DNA of 8,899 nt from Gammaproteobacteria bacterium (GTDB lineage Bacteria > Pseudomonadota > Gammaproteobacteria > UBA4575). The notes under the pieces were generated by a model. It was not told the DNA's origin. It ran no database searches and saw only the letters and a list, made by a program, of their open reading frames with translations. Shown in pieces: positions 1 to 6,499 of the stretch; position 1 is the first letter of the stretch; each line of letters opens with the position of its first letter. The translations under genes and the position numbers were made by a program. The stretch covers positions 1 through 8,899 of the forward strand of contig JAPUHH010000128.1 of the NCBI GenBank assembly GCA_027297825.1, given 5' to 3'.

Positions 1-25
1 AACACTACAAAAAAACTAGTATTTA

Positions 26-44
26 TACGCTAAGCGTTTATACT
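26..44 (+). promoter_or_regulatory. possible promoter of the Lys/Arg-rich gene, with small inverted repeat
   Basis: TATACT at 39-44 matches a sigma-70 -10 box in five of six positions and lies 45 bases before the ATG at 89. No recognisable -35 box sits 16-18 bases upstream. The -10 is preceded by a short inverted repeat, ACGC-TAA-GCGT (about 27-37), that could be an operator. This is a weak, eye-only call. Confidence 0.3.
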
Positions 45-75
45 CTGCGCGTCTACAACTCAACGATTAATGTTT

Positions 76-83
76 GGAGGGAG
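76..83 (+). promoter_or_regulatory. strong ribosome binding site that fixes the start of the basic protein
   Basis: GGAGGGAG ends five bases before the ATG at 89, and its GGAGG core (76-80) leaves eight bases of spacing. In-frame TTG codons at 74 and 86 also exist, but the first overlaps the Shine-Dalgarno sequence itself, so ATG 89 is the start. The site is the best one in the window and suggests high expression. Confidence 0.75.
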
Positions 84-88
84 TATTG

Positions 89-283
89 ATGGCCATCAAA
101 CGTAAAGCTACCACCAAGAGGAAGGCTGCACGTCGCACTACTAAACGTAAAGCGACTAAGCGTAAATCTACGGCTAAACGGAAAACAGTTAAGCGCAAAA
201 CTGCGAAACGCAAGACCAAGCGCAAAACTGCGAAGCGCAAAACAGCGAAGCGCAAAACTGCGAAGCGTAAGACCAAGAGTTAG
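89..283 (+). CDS. small Lys/Arg-rich histone H1-like DNA-binding protein
   Basis: The product is 64 residues, of which 23 are Lys and 13 are Arg (56 percent basic), with the rest mostly Thr and Ala. It has no acidic or aromatic residues and almost no hydrophobic ones, so it should be disordered and bind nucleic acid. The second half is built of KRKTA-type pentapeptides. This composition is that of bacterial histone H1-like proteins (compare the basic tails of AlgP and of chlamydial and Coxiella Hc-type proteins), which coat DNA or modulate nucleoid structure. The assignment rests on composition, not alignment. The start is ATG 89 because of the excellent Shine-Dalgarno at 76-83. The gene stands alone, with its own terminator at 300-330. 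The open frame on the opposite strand here is a shadow of the repeats. An RNA-binding role is the main alternative. Confidence 0.75.
   Translation: MAIKRKATTKRKAARRTTKRKATKRKSTAKRKTVKRKTAKRKTKRKTAKRKTAKRKTAKRKTKS
191..277 (+). repeat. tandem 15-bp (and 12-bp) coding repeats, KRKTA/KRKT units
   Basis: Units run back to back: 191-205, 206-217 (12-bp variant), 218-232, 233-247, 248-262 and 263-274 (12-bp variant). The full unit is AAGCGCAAAACTGCG. Copies 191-205, 218-232 and 248-262 are identical, and 233-247 differs by one silent base. Near-identity at the DNA level points to recent expansion by slippage or unequal recombination, so copy number may vary between strains. Confidence 0.85.
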
Positions 284-299
284 GATTAATTATCCGATC

Positions 300-330
300 A
301 AAAAAGGGCTCAATTTAGAGCCCTTTTTTT
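300..330. terminator. Rho-independent terminator, probably bidirectional
   Basis: The stem GGGCTC (306-311) / GAGCCC (318-323) has a six-base loop, AATTTA. It is preceded by A6 (300-305) and followed by T7 (324-330). It sits 17 bases after the stop of the basic-protein gene. The flanking A tract gives a U tract on the other strand, so it may also stop transcription arriving from ilvA, whose stop codon is 133 bases away and has no better terminator. Confidence 0.9.
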
Positions 331-462
331 AGCTTAAAGACTATGGATAGAGGCTTTTCGATCGATAAAGAGCTTGCCTAGATAGGCTTGCCCTATTGAT
401 TGATAGCAGACTCAGCCTAAGGATAATTAATATACTGGATTAATAACTAGACAATAAATAAC
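331..462. other. intergenic spacer between terminator and ilvA stop
   Basis: AT-rich and without a credible open frame. A small GCCT-ATCT-AGGC hairpin near 377-388 lacks a U tract on either strand and is not a convincing terminator. Confidence 0.5.
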
Positions 463-1977
463 TCAGCGTAGAAATAGCTGATACACCGGATTAGACGTTT
501 CTTCCCAATATCGGTAACCTAGTTTTGCCAAAAATTGGCCAAAGCGAGACCGATCTTTATCTGCCACTTGAATACCAGTAAGTATGCGTCCATAAGCTGC
601 ACCATGATTACGATAGTGAAATAAACTAATATTCCATTCCTGCCCAATTGTTTCTAGAAAATTGAGCAATGCTCCTGGGCGCTCTGGAAATTCAAAGCGG
701 AATAAGATTTCATCTTGCAGGTCTGGGCAGCGTCTGCCGACCATATGACGCAAATGTAAAATAGCCATTTCATTATCAGAAATATCCAGCGCTTGATATC
801 CCTCATGTTCCATAAGCTGCACTAACGAACGTTTCTCGGCAACTGCATCTTCTACTTTTACACCCACAAAAATATGCGCAATACCTGAACTCGCATAGCG
901 ATAATTAAACTCAGTAATGCCTCTTGACTTTAATAACCTACAAAATGTAAGAAAGCTACCCGGTTGCTCAGGAATGGATACCGCAAATAAACATTCACGC
1001 TGTTCCCCTAGCTCGGCGCGTTCTGCCACATGGCGTAATCGATCAAAATTGATATTCGCGCCACTAACAACAGCCACCAAAGTCTTTGCAACAGCCTTCT
1101 CTTTGACAATGTATTGCTTGATGCCCGCTAATGCTAATGCGCCAGCTGGTTCTGACAGGGTGCGTGTCTCATCAAATATATGCTTAATCGCTGCACAAAT
1201 TTCATCTGTACTTACCAATAGCACTTCATCAATGAGATCTTTCGCAACTGCAAAGGTCTTTTCACCAATCTGTCGCACTGCAACGCCATCGGCAAATATC
1301 CCTACTTCTGCCAATTGCACTCTTTCATTGGCTTGCAACGCAGCGTGCATGGTCGGCGCATCCTGCGGCTCTACCCCGATTACTTTTATTTCAGGACGAT
1401 AATGTTTGATATAGGCTGCCATGCCTGCAATTAAACCCCCACCGCCTACAGGAATAAAAATCGCATCAATTTTTTCTGGGTGTTGGCGTAAGATTTCTAA
1501 TGCGACCGTGCCCTGCCCAGCAATGACATCTTCATCATCATAAGGATGCACATAGATGAACCCATGTTTAACGGCAAGTTCTTGAGAATGTGCATAGGCT
1601 TCATCATAGGTGTCACCATGCAATACTACTTGCGCACCTAAAGCAATTACGGATTCCACTTTGATGCTTGGTGTAGTGCACGGCATGACAATGGTCGCCT
1701 GGATGCTTAATTTATTTGCAGCTAGCGCAACACCTTGAGCATGATTTCCTGCGGATGCCGCAATTACACCTTGCTTGCGTTCCGCCGCTGATAAATGCGC
1801 GATTTTGTTATACGCACCTCGAAGCTTGAAAGAAAATACGCATTGCTGATCCTCTCGTTTTAGAAAAATTTGGTTTGAGAACTGTCTCGATAACGTTTGT
1901 GCAAAACCAAGAGCAGATTCTGTCGCCACATCATAAACCTTGGCATTTTCTATTTTTTTTATGAGTTCTTTATTCAC
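463..1977 (-). CDS. ilvA: threonine dehydratase (threonine ammonia-lyase), biosynthetic
   Basis: IlvA is a cytosolic PLP enzyme converting L-threonine to 2-oxobutanoate and ammonia, the first committed step of isoleucine synthesis. The 504-residue product is close to E. coli IlvA (514). The PLP lysine is K51 in SFKLRGAYN, the substrate/phosphate loop SAGNHAQG is at 75-82, and the glycine-rich PLP-phosphate loop PVGGGGLIAG is at 177-186. Two ACT-like regulatory domains follow (about 328-400 and 423-495, opening ECLFAVSIPEQPGSF and EILFRFEFPERPGAL). This is the arrangement of the isoleucine-inhibited biosynthetic form, not the short catabolic TdcB. Translation starts at GTG (1975-1977), with AGGA four bases upstream. 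No ATG is available nearby in frame. It is divergent from rpiA, as in pseudomonads. No leader-peptide attenuator is visible in the short upstream gap. Confidence 0.96.
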   Translation of the reverse strand: MNKELIKKIENAKVYDVATESALGFAQTLSRQFSNQIFLKREDQQCVFSFKLRGAYNKIAHLSAAERKQGVIAASAGNHAQGVALAANKLSIQATIVMPCTTPSIKVESVIALGAQVVLHGDTYDEAYAHSQELAVKHGFIYVHPYDDEDVIAGQGTVALEILRQHPEKIDAIFIPVGGGGLIAGMAAYIKHYRPEIKVIGVEPQDAPTMHAALQANERVQLAEVGIFADGVAVRQIGEKTFAVAKDLIDEVLLVSTDEICAAIKHIFDETRTLSEPAGALALAGIKQYIVKEKAVAKTLVAVVSGANINFDRLRHVAERAELGEQRECLFAVSIPEQPGSFLTFCRLLKSRGITEFNYRYASSGIAHIFVGVKVEDAVAEKRSLVQLMEHEGYQALDISDNEMAILHLRHMVGRRCPDLQDEILFRFEFPERPGALLNFLETIGQEWNISLFHYRNHGAAYGRILTGIQVADKDRSRFGQFLAKLGYRYWEETSNPVYQLFLR

Positions 1978-2056
1978 AATATCCTAAAACTGTAATTCAT
2001 CATGCTTTTCGCAGCGCCTATGGGTATGAGTAAAGTAACCCAGGTACATACATACA
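1978..2056. promoter_or_regulatory. divergent control region between ilvA and rpiA
   Basis: These 79 bases must hold, or adjoin, promoters for both genes, because they point away from each other. I see no strong -35/-10 pair on either strand. The candidate elements are weak, for example TATGGG (about 2019-2024) for rpiA. The rpiA Shine-Dalgarno is poor (AGG at 2042-2044, 12 bases from the ATG). No riboswitch-like or attenuator fold is apparent. Confidence 0.4.
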
Positions 2057-2710
2057 ATGTCTGCAGAAAAAAAGAAACAAATAGCTGCTGAAGCTGCCCT
2101 AGATTATATACAGATCAACGATGTGGTCGGTGTCGGCACAGGATCTACAGCAAATTATTTCATTGATGCCCTAGCAAGCATGAGAGGCAAAATTGATGGC
2201 GCCGTCGCGAGCTCAGAAGCCTCCGCACAACGCTTGCAGCAACATGGGATCCAAGTGCTTGATTTAAACTCGGTTGGCAGCTTGCCAATCTATGTTGATG
2301 GTGCTGATGAGGCCACTCAACATAAGCATCTAATCAAAGGTGGCGGAGGCGCCTTAACACGTGAAAAGATCGTCGCTGCCGTAAGTGAAAAGTTTGTTTG
2401 TGTTGCAGATGACTCCAAGCTAGTGGATGTATTAGGTGCTTTCCCTTTACCGATAGAAGTCATTCCAATGGCAAGAAGCTATGTGGCAAGACAGCTTGTA
2501 AAACGAGGCGGCGCCCCTGAGTTGCGAGAAGAATTTATTACCGATAACGGCAATCTCATCCTGGATATACATAACCTTGAAATCTTAAACCCCATCGAAA
2601 TGGAACAGGCTATAAACAATATTGCAGGAGTGGTTACAGTAGGGATCTTTGCACTGCGGCCTGCTGATGTATTGATTCTTGGCAAAGACGATGGACCTGA
2701 AATTAGCTAA
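2057..2710 (+). CDS. rpiA: ribose-5-phosphate isomerase A
   Basis: RpiA interconverts ribose 5-phosphate and ribulose 5-phosphate in the non-oxidative pentose phosphate pathway, in the cytosol. At 217 residues it is nearly the length of E. coli RpiA (219). The family motifs are all present: the phosphate loop VGVGTGSTA (24-32), SSEAS (52-56), VDGADE (80-85) and KGGGGALTREK (94-104). The catalytic residues D81, D84, K94 and E103 carry the same numbers as in E. coli. The stretch EVIPMARSYVARQLVK is typical of gammaproteobacterial RpiA. The ATG at 2057 gives the expected N terminus despite a weak ribosome binding site. It heads a plus-strand gene run, with the next start 47 bases after its stop and no terminator in between, so it is probably the first gene of an operon. 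Confidence 0.97.
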   Translation: MSAEKKKQIAAEAALDYIQINDVVGVGTGSTANYFIDALASMRGKIDGAVASSEASAQRLQQHGIQVLDLNSVGSLPIYVDGADEATQHKHLIKGGGGALTREKIVAAVSEKFVCVADDSKLVDVLGAFPLPIEVIPMARSYVARQLVKRGGAPELREEFITDNGNLILDIHNLEILNPIEMEQAINNIAGVVTVGIFALRPADVLILGKDDGPEIS

Positions 2711-2757
2711 GAATATTGCTCTCTAAAAAATACATGTTTTAACACCGGAGAACTTTC

Positions 2758-3180
2758 ATGCAACACCGATTTACCTTACTCGTGATTATTCTAGTCGCCG
2801 GCCTTTCATGCGCAACTGCGGAAACACCCTCAGCACCCGATACCTATGTCTACCTTATTAGCCCAGGTAATGGAGAGGTGGTAACCAGTCCGGTAATCGT
2901 AAAATTTGGATTGCGTGGCATGGGGATCGCGCCAGCAGGCGCTGAAATAAAAGACACGGGACATCATCACCTGCTGATTGATGTGGAGAACCTACCTGAT
3001 CTTAATAAACCTGTTCCCGCTGACGAACATCACAAGCACTTTGGCAAAGGACAAACTGAAGTCCAACTAGCACTCACACCTGGTAAACATACACTGCAGC
3101 TTTTATTGGCTGATTTTGTACACATCCCACATGTACCGGTAATTAAATCTGAACCCATTACAATTTACGTAACGGAGTAA
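2758..3180 (+). CDS. exported DUF4399 domain protein
   Basis: A 140-residue protein with a signal peptide (hydrophobic 5-18, ATA cleavage site after residue 21), so the mature part is probably periplasmic. The Cys at 18 does not sit in a standard lipobox, so a lipoprotein is less likely. The mature region matches what I know of DUF4399: a beta-rich domain starting YVYLISPGNGEVVTSP, a histidine-rich TGHHHLLID, then HHKHFGKGQTE, and a tail with LLADFVHIPHVPVIKSEPITI. The many conserved His could bind metal, but no function is established for the family. GGAG at 2747-2750, seven bases before ATG 2758, supports the start. The gene lies between rpiA and the aldolase, whose ribosome binding site overlaps this gene's stop codon, which argues for co-transcription. 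Confidence 0.85.
   Translation: MQHRFTLLVIILVAGLSCATAETPSAPDTYVYLISPGNGEVVTSPVIVKFGLRGMGIAPAGAEIKDTGHHHLLIDVENLPDLNKPVPADEHHKHFGKGQTEVQLALTPGKHTLQLLLADFVHIPHVPVIKSEPITIYVTE
3174..3177 (+). promoter_or_regulatory. ribosome binding site deciding a TTG start
   Basis: GGAG lies across the last codons of the DUF4399 gene and nine bases before TTG 3187. An in-frame stop (3178-3180) immediately upstream leaves no earlier start. The ATG at 3192 is in another frame. TTG 3187 is therefore the start of the aldolase, and coupling to the upstream gene is likely. Confidence 0.65.
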
Positions 3181-3186
3181 TCCTCA

Positions 3187-3934
3187 TTGCAATGTTTTCG
3201 ACAACGTCTACTTGCTGGTGACCTACTTGTTAGTACTCTCATTTCGTCTCCAAGCGCCGAAGGCATAGAACTTTTATCTAAGGTAGGATTTGACTGGTTA
3301 TTCATTGACGGCGAACACGGGCCATTTGATGCGCTACAAATGCAACGTATGCTGCAGGCTGCTGCTTCAAACTGCCCATGCGTCATACGTGTACCGAGTC
3401 ATGATGCTATTGCCATAAAAAAAGCCTTAGATATCGGTGCAGCTGGAATTATAGTGCCACATATAAATAATGCCGCGCAAGCTCAAGCCGCGGTGCATGC
3501 TGCAAAATACCCACCCCGTGGAAGTCGAGGAGTGGGTCTTGCGAGAGCTCATGAATATGGTATTTCTTTTTCAGATTACCTAGAAACCGCAGACCAAAAA
3601 ACTTGCGTTGTCATACAAGCAGAAACTAGAGCCGCGATTGACAATATTGAAGAGATTGTGGCGATTGAAGATGTAGATGCCATTTTAATTGGACCATATG
3701 ACTTATCTGCAAACTTAGGCCACACTGGAGAAGTTGAACATCCTGAGGTGCTCGGCGCGATCGAAAAGGTAGAACGTGCATGTAAGCAAGCAAATACTAA
3801 ACTGGGCTACTTTGGCGTAAACGCGCAAAGCTGTACGTCCCTATATCGAAAGAGGCTTTACCCTCATTACCGCAAGTGTAGACAGCTTATTATTACTCAA
3901 TGCCGCGCAACAGCTACTCGAAGAACTTAACTAA
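3187..3934 (+). CDS. HpcH/HpaI-family aldolase with a C-terminal frameshift
   Basis: The family holds class II, metal-dependent pyruvate aldolases such as 4-hydroxy-2-oxoheptanedioate aldolase and 2-dehydro-3-deoxyglucarate aldolase. Seen here: FDWLFIDGEHGPFD with the catalytic His (H44), VIRVPS with the pyruvate-binding Arg (R68), VPHINNAAQAQAAV, RYPP-like KYPPRGSRGVG, and the metal ligands E146 (QAET) and D172 (GPYDLSANLG). The natural frame ends at 3930 with 247 residues, but the last 33 or so are nonsense-like (rich in Arg, Cys and Tyr). Removing one A from the AAA at 3827-3829 restores AVRPYIERGFTLITASVDSL and a Leu-rich helix ending EELN, stop at 3932-3934 (248 residues), as expected for the family. 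The catalytic core precedes the lesion, but the lost C-terminal strand and helices close the barrel and contribute to oligomer contacts, so activity is doubtful. Substrate cannot be told from sequence. Confidence 0.88.
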
Positions 3935-3955
3935 ACAACCATTATCACCAAACTG

Positions 3956-4336
3956 ATGCGAAAAGTTAGTATTGCGATTGGAGAATTTGAGATTCACGCA
4001 GAGTTACGCAACACACCTACTGCAGATGAAATTTTTAAGCATTTACCGTTCAGCTCTTCAGCACAGACCTGGGGAGATGAGATTTATTTTATTACACCTG
4101 CAAAAAACATTGCTTTAGAAAAGGACGCAAAAGATGTGGTCGAATTGGGAGAGCTGGCCTTTTGGGTTGAGGGCGCCTGTATCGCAATAGGATTTGGGCC
4201 GACCCCAATCTCTAAAGGTGATGAGATCCGCCTTGCAGCCAAAACAAATATTTGGGCAATTACCTCAGATGACTTAACGATTTTAAAAAGCATTCAATCA
4301 GGTCAGTCTATTGTCGTCACAGCAATAGAAAATTAA
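3956..4336 (+). CDS. cyclophilin-like domain protein (DUF3830 / TM1367 type)
   Basis: A 126-residue cytosolic protein with no signal peptide. It reads through the landmarks of the small bacterial cyclophilin-like family (PF04126 type): AELRNTPTADEIFKHLPF (15-32), WGDEIYF (39-45), an acidic DAKDVVELGELAFW (57-70) and IGFGPTPISKGDEIR (78-92). These proteins have a cyclophilin fold but lack the peptidyl-prolyl isomerase active site, and their function is not settled. The ATG at 3956 gives the expected N terminus although no Shine-Dalgarno is evident. It begins 21 bases after the repaired stop of the aldolase, so translation may depend on ribosomes arriving from that gene. That coupling could be altered by the aldolase frameshift, although the shifted frame stops only four bases earlier. 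It is the last gene of the run, with VanZ converging from the right. Confidence 0.8.
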   Translation: MRKVSIAIGEFEIHAELRNTPTADEIFKHLPFSSSAQTWGDEIYFITPAKNIALEKDAKDVVELGELAFWVEGACIAIGFGPTPISKGDEIRLAAKTNIWAITSDDLTILKSIQSGQSIVVTAIEN

Positions 4337-4362
4337 ATGCCTTTACATTAAGTGTTTTGACA

Positions 4363-4713
4363 CTAGGCCGTAGAAAACACCGAATCCAATAGCTTATACA
4401 ATACTCCGCCCACTACTACGCCTGCCACATCGGCAGCGAAATCGAACAAACTGAAACTTCTATAAGGTATGTAATACTGCAGTAGCTCGATTACCAAACC
4501 AAACCCACCCAACAAAAATACTGAAGTTATAAATGGCTGAGGCAGCTTATAAGCAGACCACAACAAAAATGAAAGAATAAAGAAGGCAATAAAGTGTGCG
4601 AATTTATCTGTTGCGTATACAATTTCCATGGCAACAGTTGGCGACATGGTCAGTACCAAAATAGCCAACACACACGACCAAAACAATATTTTAGCAAATG
4701 AAATCTTAATCAC
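4363..4713 (-). CDS. VanZ-like family membrane protein
   Basis: A 116-residue inner-membrane protein with four predicted membrane segments (about 8-25, 38-55, 62-80 and 93-109). The VanZ-like signature is clear: DKFAHFIAF (36-44) at the start of the second helix, VIELLQYYIPYRSFSLFD (74-91) and DFAADVAGVVVGG (91-103). VanZ itself gives low-level teicoplanin resistance in enterococci. Most proteobacterial members of this length have no known role, so resistance should not be assumed. The start is GTG 4711-4713, with no clear Shine-Dalgarno and no in-frame ATG upstream. It converges with the cyclophilin-like gene, 26 bases apart. Confidence 0.85.
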   Translation of the reverse strand: MIKISFAKILFWSCVLAILVLTMSPTVAMEIVYATDKFAHFIAFFILSFLLWSAYKLPQPFITSVFLLGGFGLVIELLQYYIPYRSFSLFDFAADVAGVVVGGVLYKLLDSVFSTA

Positions 4714-4902
4714 TAGGATAATTATTAAATTATATTATTTTTTTAGGATAAGTGATTTTACTTTTACATGCTAACCATGCCTTCCTGACTCAATACAAGA
4801 TGATTCATTCATTCTCTTAGATAAGGGCTATGTATGCAATAAAAAATCACCGAGCTTATACGAAAGTGAAACTTACCAGAAACATAACCATAGTGGCATG
4901 CA
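4714..4902. promoter_or_regulatory. divergent spacer between VanZ gene and dipeptidase gene
   Basis: An AT-rich 189-base gap separates two genes transcribed away from each other, so both promoters should be here. TTATAC (about 4855-4860) is a possible -10 for the dipeptidase, but it lacks a matching -35. No operator-like inverted repeat stands out. Confidence 0.35.
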
Positions 4903-6090
4903 TTGAAATTTAAGTTTAAAAAATTAAGCGCTCTTAGCCTCTTGCTCATTCTCGGCCTAGCCGCTGCCGTATTCTTTGGGCTCACTCCTCGTTATGTAGA
5001 AAAATCTAGAAACCGCCTTGCATTGGGTAATGCAAGGCTTGAAATTACGGCACCAGTGAAATCTTTACATCAATCTTTACTGATTGCAGATCTGCACAGC
5101 GACTCGTTACTTTGGAATCGCAACTTAGCAAATAAATCTGACTATGGTCATGTAGACATCGCGCGCTTAATTGAAGGGCATATAAGCTTGCAAGTTTTCT
5201 CGGTCGTGACCAAAACACCCAAAGATCTCAATCCACATCGCAACACCGATGAAACGGATAACATCACTCTGCTCGCGATTGCACAACGCTGGCCCATTCG
5301 AACCTGGTTCAGTCTATTTGAACGTGCAATTTATCAAGCAGAAAAACTGCATCGTGTTGAAAATGCAGTTCCGAATAAGTTTCAGATCATCAAGACCAAA
5401 TATGATCTACACACCTATTTAAACCGCCGGAAAAATACTCCGCAGATAACGGCTGGATTACTTAGCCTAGAAGGTGCCCATGCCCTAGAGGGAAAACTTG
5501 ATAACTTAGATCGATTGTTTGCAGCTGGATTTCGCATAATTGGACTTAGCCATTTTTTTGATAATGAATTAGGCGGCTCGGCACATGGAGCAAAAAAGGA
5601 CGGCATCACTGAGTTTGGCCGAAAAGTGGTGAAGCGCATACAAGAGCTAGGAATGTTTGTAGATGCAGCACATGCATCGCCACAGCTGATGGAAGATATT
5701 TTTTCACTTAGTACGCGCCCTGTTCTCGTTACCCATACAGGCATACAAGCAATATGCCCCTTATCACCACGGAATTTAACGGATAAACAGATTCAACAAG
5801 TTGCGAATACTGGAGGCTTAATTGGAATCGGGTTCTGGCCAACCGCAAGTTGTACAGTAGATATCACAGGAGTAGTGAGATCAATACGATACGTCGTAGA
5901 ACTAGTTGGCGAAGACCACGTCGCACTTGGATCAGACTTCGATGGCAATGTGCAAGTGCCCTTTACTGCTGCTGACATGGCACAGCTAACTAATTCGCTA
6001 GTCAAAGCAGGTTTTAATCAGCAGCAAATTGGTAAAATCATGGGTGGTAATCAGATTAGAATACTATCCAATTTTTTACCAAATAATTGA
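4903..6090 (+). CDS. membrane-anchored dipeptidase, peptidase family M19
   Basis: A 395-residue member of the M19 (renal or membrane dipeptidase) family, binuclear zinc enzymes that cleave dipeptides, often with a D- or dehydro residue. The zinc ligands are visible in order: HSD (H65, D67) in LIADLHSDSLLWNR, the bridging Glu E190 in SLEGAHALEG, H257 in DAAHAS and H278 in VTHTG. Later come the catalytic-site Asp D345 in LGSDFDG and the family GGN turn (381-383). GLSHFFDNELGGSAHG (214-229) is the usual loop. One hydrophobic segment (about 8-28) follows a basic start, so the enzyme is probably exported and held in the inner membrane facing the periplasm. The start is TTG 4903, because a stop lies in frame at 4891-4893 and no ATG intervenes. 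The ribosome binding site (GTGG, 4893-4896) is weak. It probably salvages peptides, and nothing nearby fixes the substrate. Confidence 0.93.
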   Translation: MKFKFKKLSALSLLLILGLAAAVFFGLTPRYVEKSRNRLALGNARLEITAPVKSLHQSLLIADLHSDSLLWNRNLANKSDYGHVDIARLIEGHISLQVFSVVTKTPKDLNPHRNTDETDNITLLAIAQRWPIRTWFSLFERAIYQAEKLHRVENAVPNKFQIIKTKYDLHTYLNRRKNTPQITAGLLSLEGAHALEGKLDNLDRLFAAGFRIIGLSHFFDNELGGSAHGAKKDGITEFGRKVVKRIQELGMFVDAAHASPQLMEDIFSLSTRPVLVTHTGIQAICPLSPRNLTDKQIQQVANTGGLIGIGFWPTASCTVDITGVVRSIRYVVELVGEDHVALGSDFDGNVQVPFTAADMAQLTNSLVKAGFNQQQIGKIMGGNQIRILSNFLPNN

Positions 6091-6091
6091 A

Positions 6092-6487
6092 TTATTTATT
6101 TTCTACGTCTTTTATAGACGTGTAGTTTTTGTCTTGATAACGCTTATAAACTATTTCAGTAGCCATATCCGACAAAAGTTTTCCCGGTTGCAGCTTACAT
6201 CGAGAAATTACTAGTTCTGTAAGCACATAAATATCCTCTCCCCAAGTAATGTCATATATATCACTCGAGGTGAAATTGACGCCAGACATAAAACCAGATA
6301 GCCAGACCGCGCCTAATTCTTTATAACCCGCATTTTCAGATTTCGACAAAAACTCGTCACAAGGCATATTGCCTAAACCAATCGCTTCCCAGTATCCATC
6401 TCCATACACTTCGGCTATCGCAGTGCTTGCGTGCAACATGTAGGCCGCTAAACATAGCAAGCAAACAGATCTAATATTATATTTCAT
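6092..6487 (-). CDS. hypothetical exported protein with two cysteines in the mature part
   Basis: 131 residues with a clear signal peptide (KYNIR, hydrophobic core to about 18, AIA cleavage after residue 25), so the product is periplasmic or secreted. The mature protein has two cysteines, C43 (NMPCDEFL) and C97 (SRCKLQPG), likely forming a disulfide. Between them is WLSGFMSGVNF (62-72). The layout of an early Cys, a W-x-S-G-F-x-S-G-x-N motif, then C-x-x-x-P and an amphipathic helix, recalls small exported proteobacterial proteins of unknown function and loosely the Rap1a/Tai immunity or HdeA-like folds. I cannot confirm any of these. ATG 6487 lacks a good Shine-Dalgarno, but it lies 12 bases after the stop of the membrane-protein gene, suggesting coupled expression. 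Its stop is one base from the dipeptidase stop. Confidence 0.75.
   Translation of the reverse strand: MKYNIRSVCLLCLAAYMLHASTAIAEVYGDGYWEAIGLGNMPCDEFLSKSENAGYKELGAVWLSGFMSGVNFTSSDIYDITWGEDIYVLTELVISRCKLQPGKLLSDMATEIVYKRYQDKNYTSIKDVENK
6103..6130 (+). terminator. possible terminator of the dipeptidase gene
   Basis: ACGTC (6105-6109) and GACGT (6117-6121) form a five-base-pair stem with a seven-base loop. It can be extended by two pairs across a two-base bulge and is followed by T5 (6126-6130). It lies 12 bases after the dipeptidase stop but inside the 3' end of the opposing gene. The stem is short, so efficiency is uncertain. Confidence 0.4.
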
Positions 6488-6499
6488 TGTTTAAATTTA

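Noticed and set aside
917..1402. A 161-residue open frame on the plus strand inside ilvA.
   Set aside because: It is a frame shadow of a clearly conserved ilvA. The Ser/Arg/Asn-rich sequence has no domain character.
4351..4364. AGTGT-TTTG-ACACT hairpin between the convergent cyclophilin-like and VanZ-like genes.
   Set aside because: The stem is only five pairs and AT-rich, with no T tract on either side, and it overlaps the VanZ stop codon. Too weak to call a terminator.
4363..4713. Reading the VanZ-like gene as a glycopeptide-resistance gene.
   Set aside because: Gram-negative VanZ-like proteins are widespread with no shown link to resistance, and no vanHAX-type genes are nearby.
5415..6005. 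Two minus-strand open frames opposite the M19 dipeptidase.
   Set aside because: The plus-strand frame carries all catalytic motifs. These opposite frames are low-complexity (Ser/Pro/Arg-rich) shadows.
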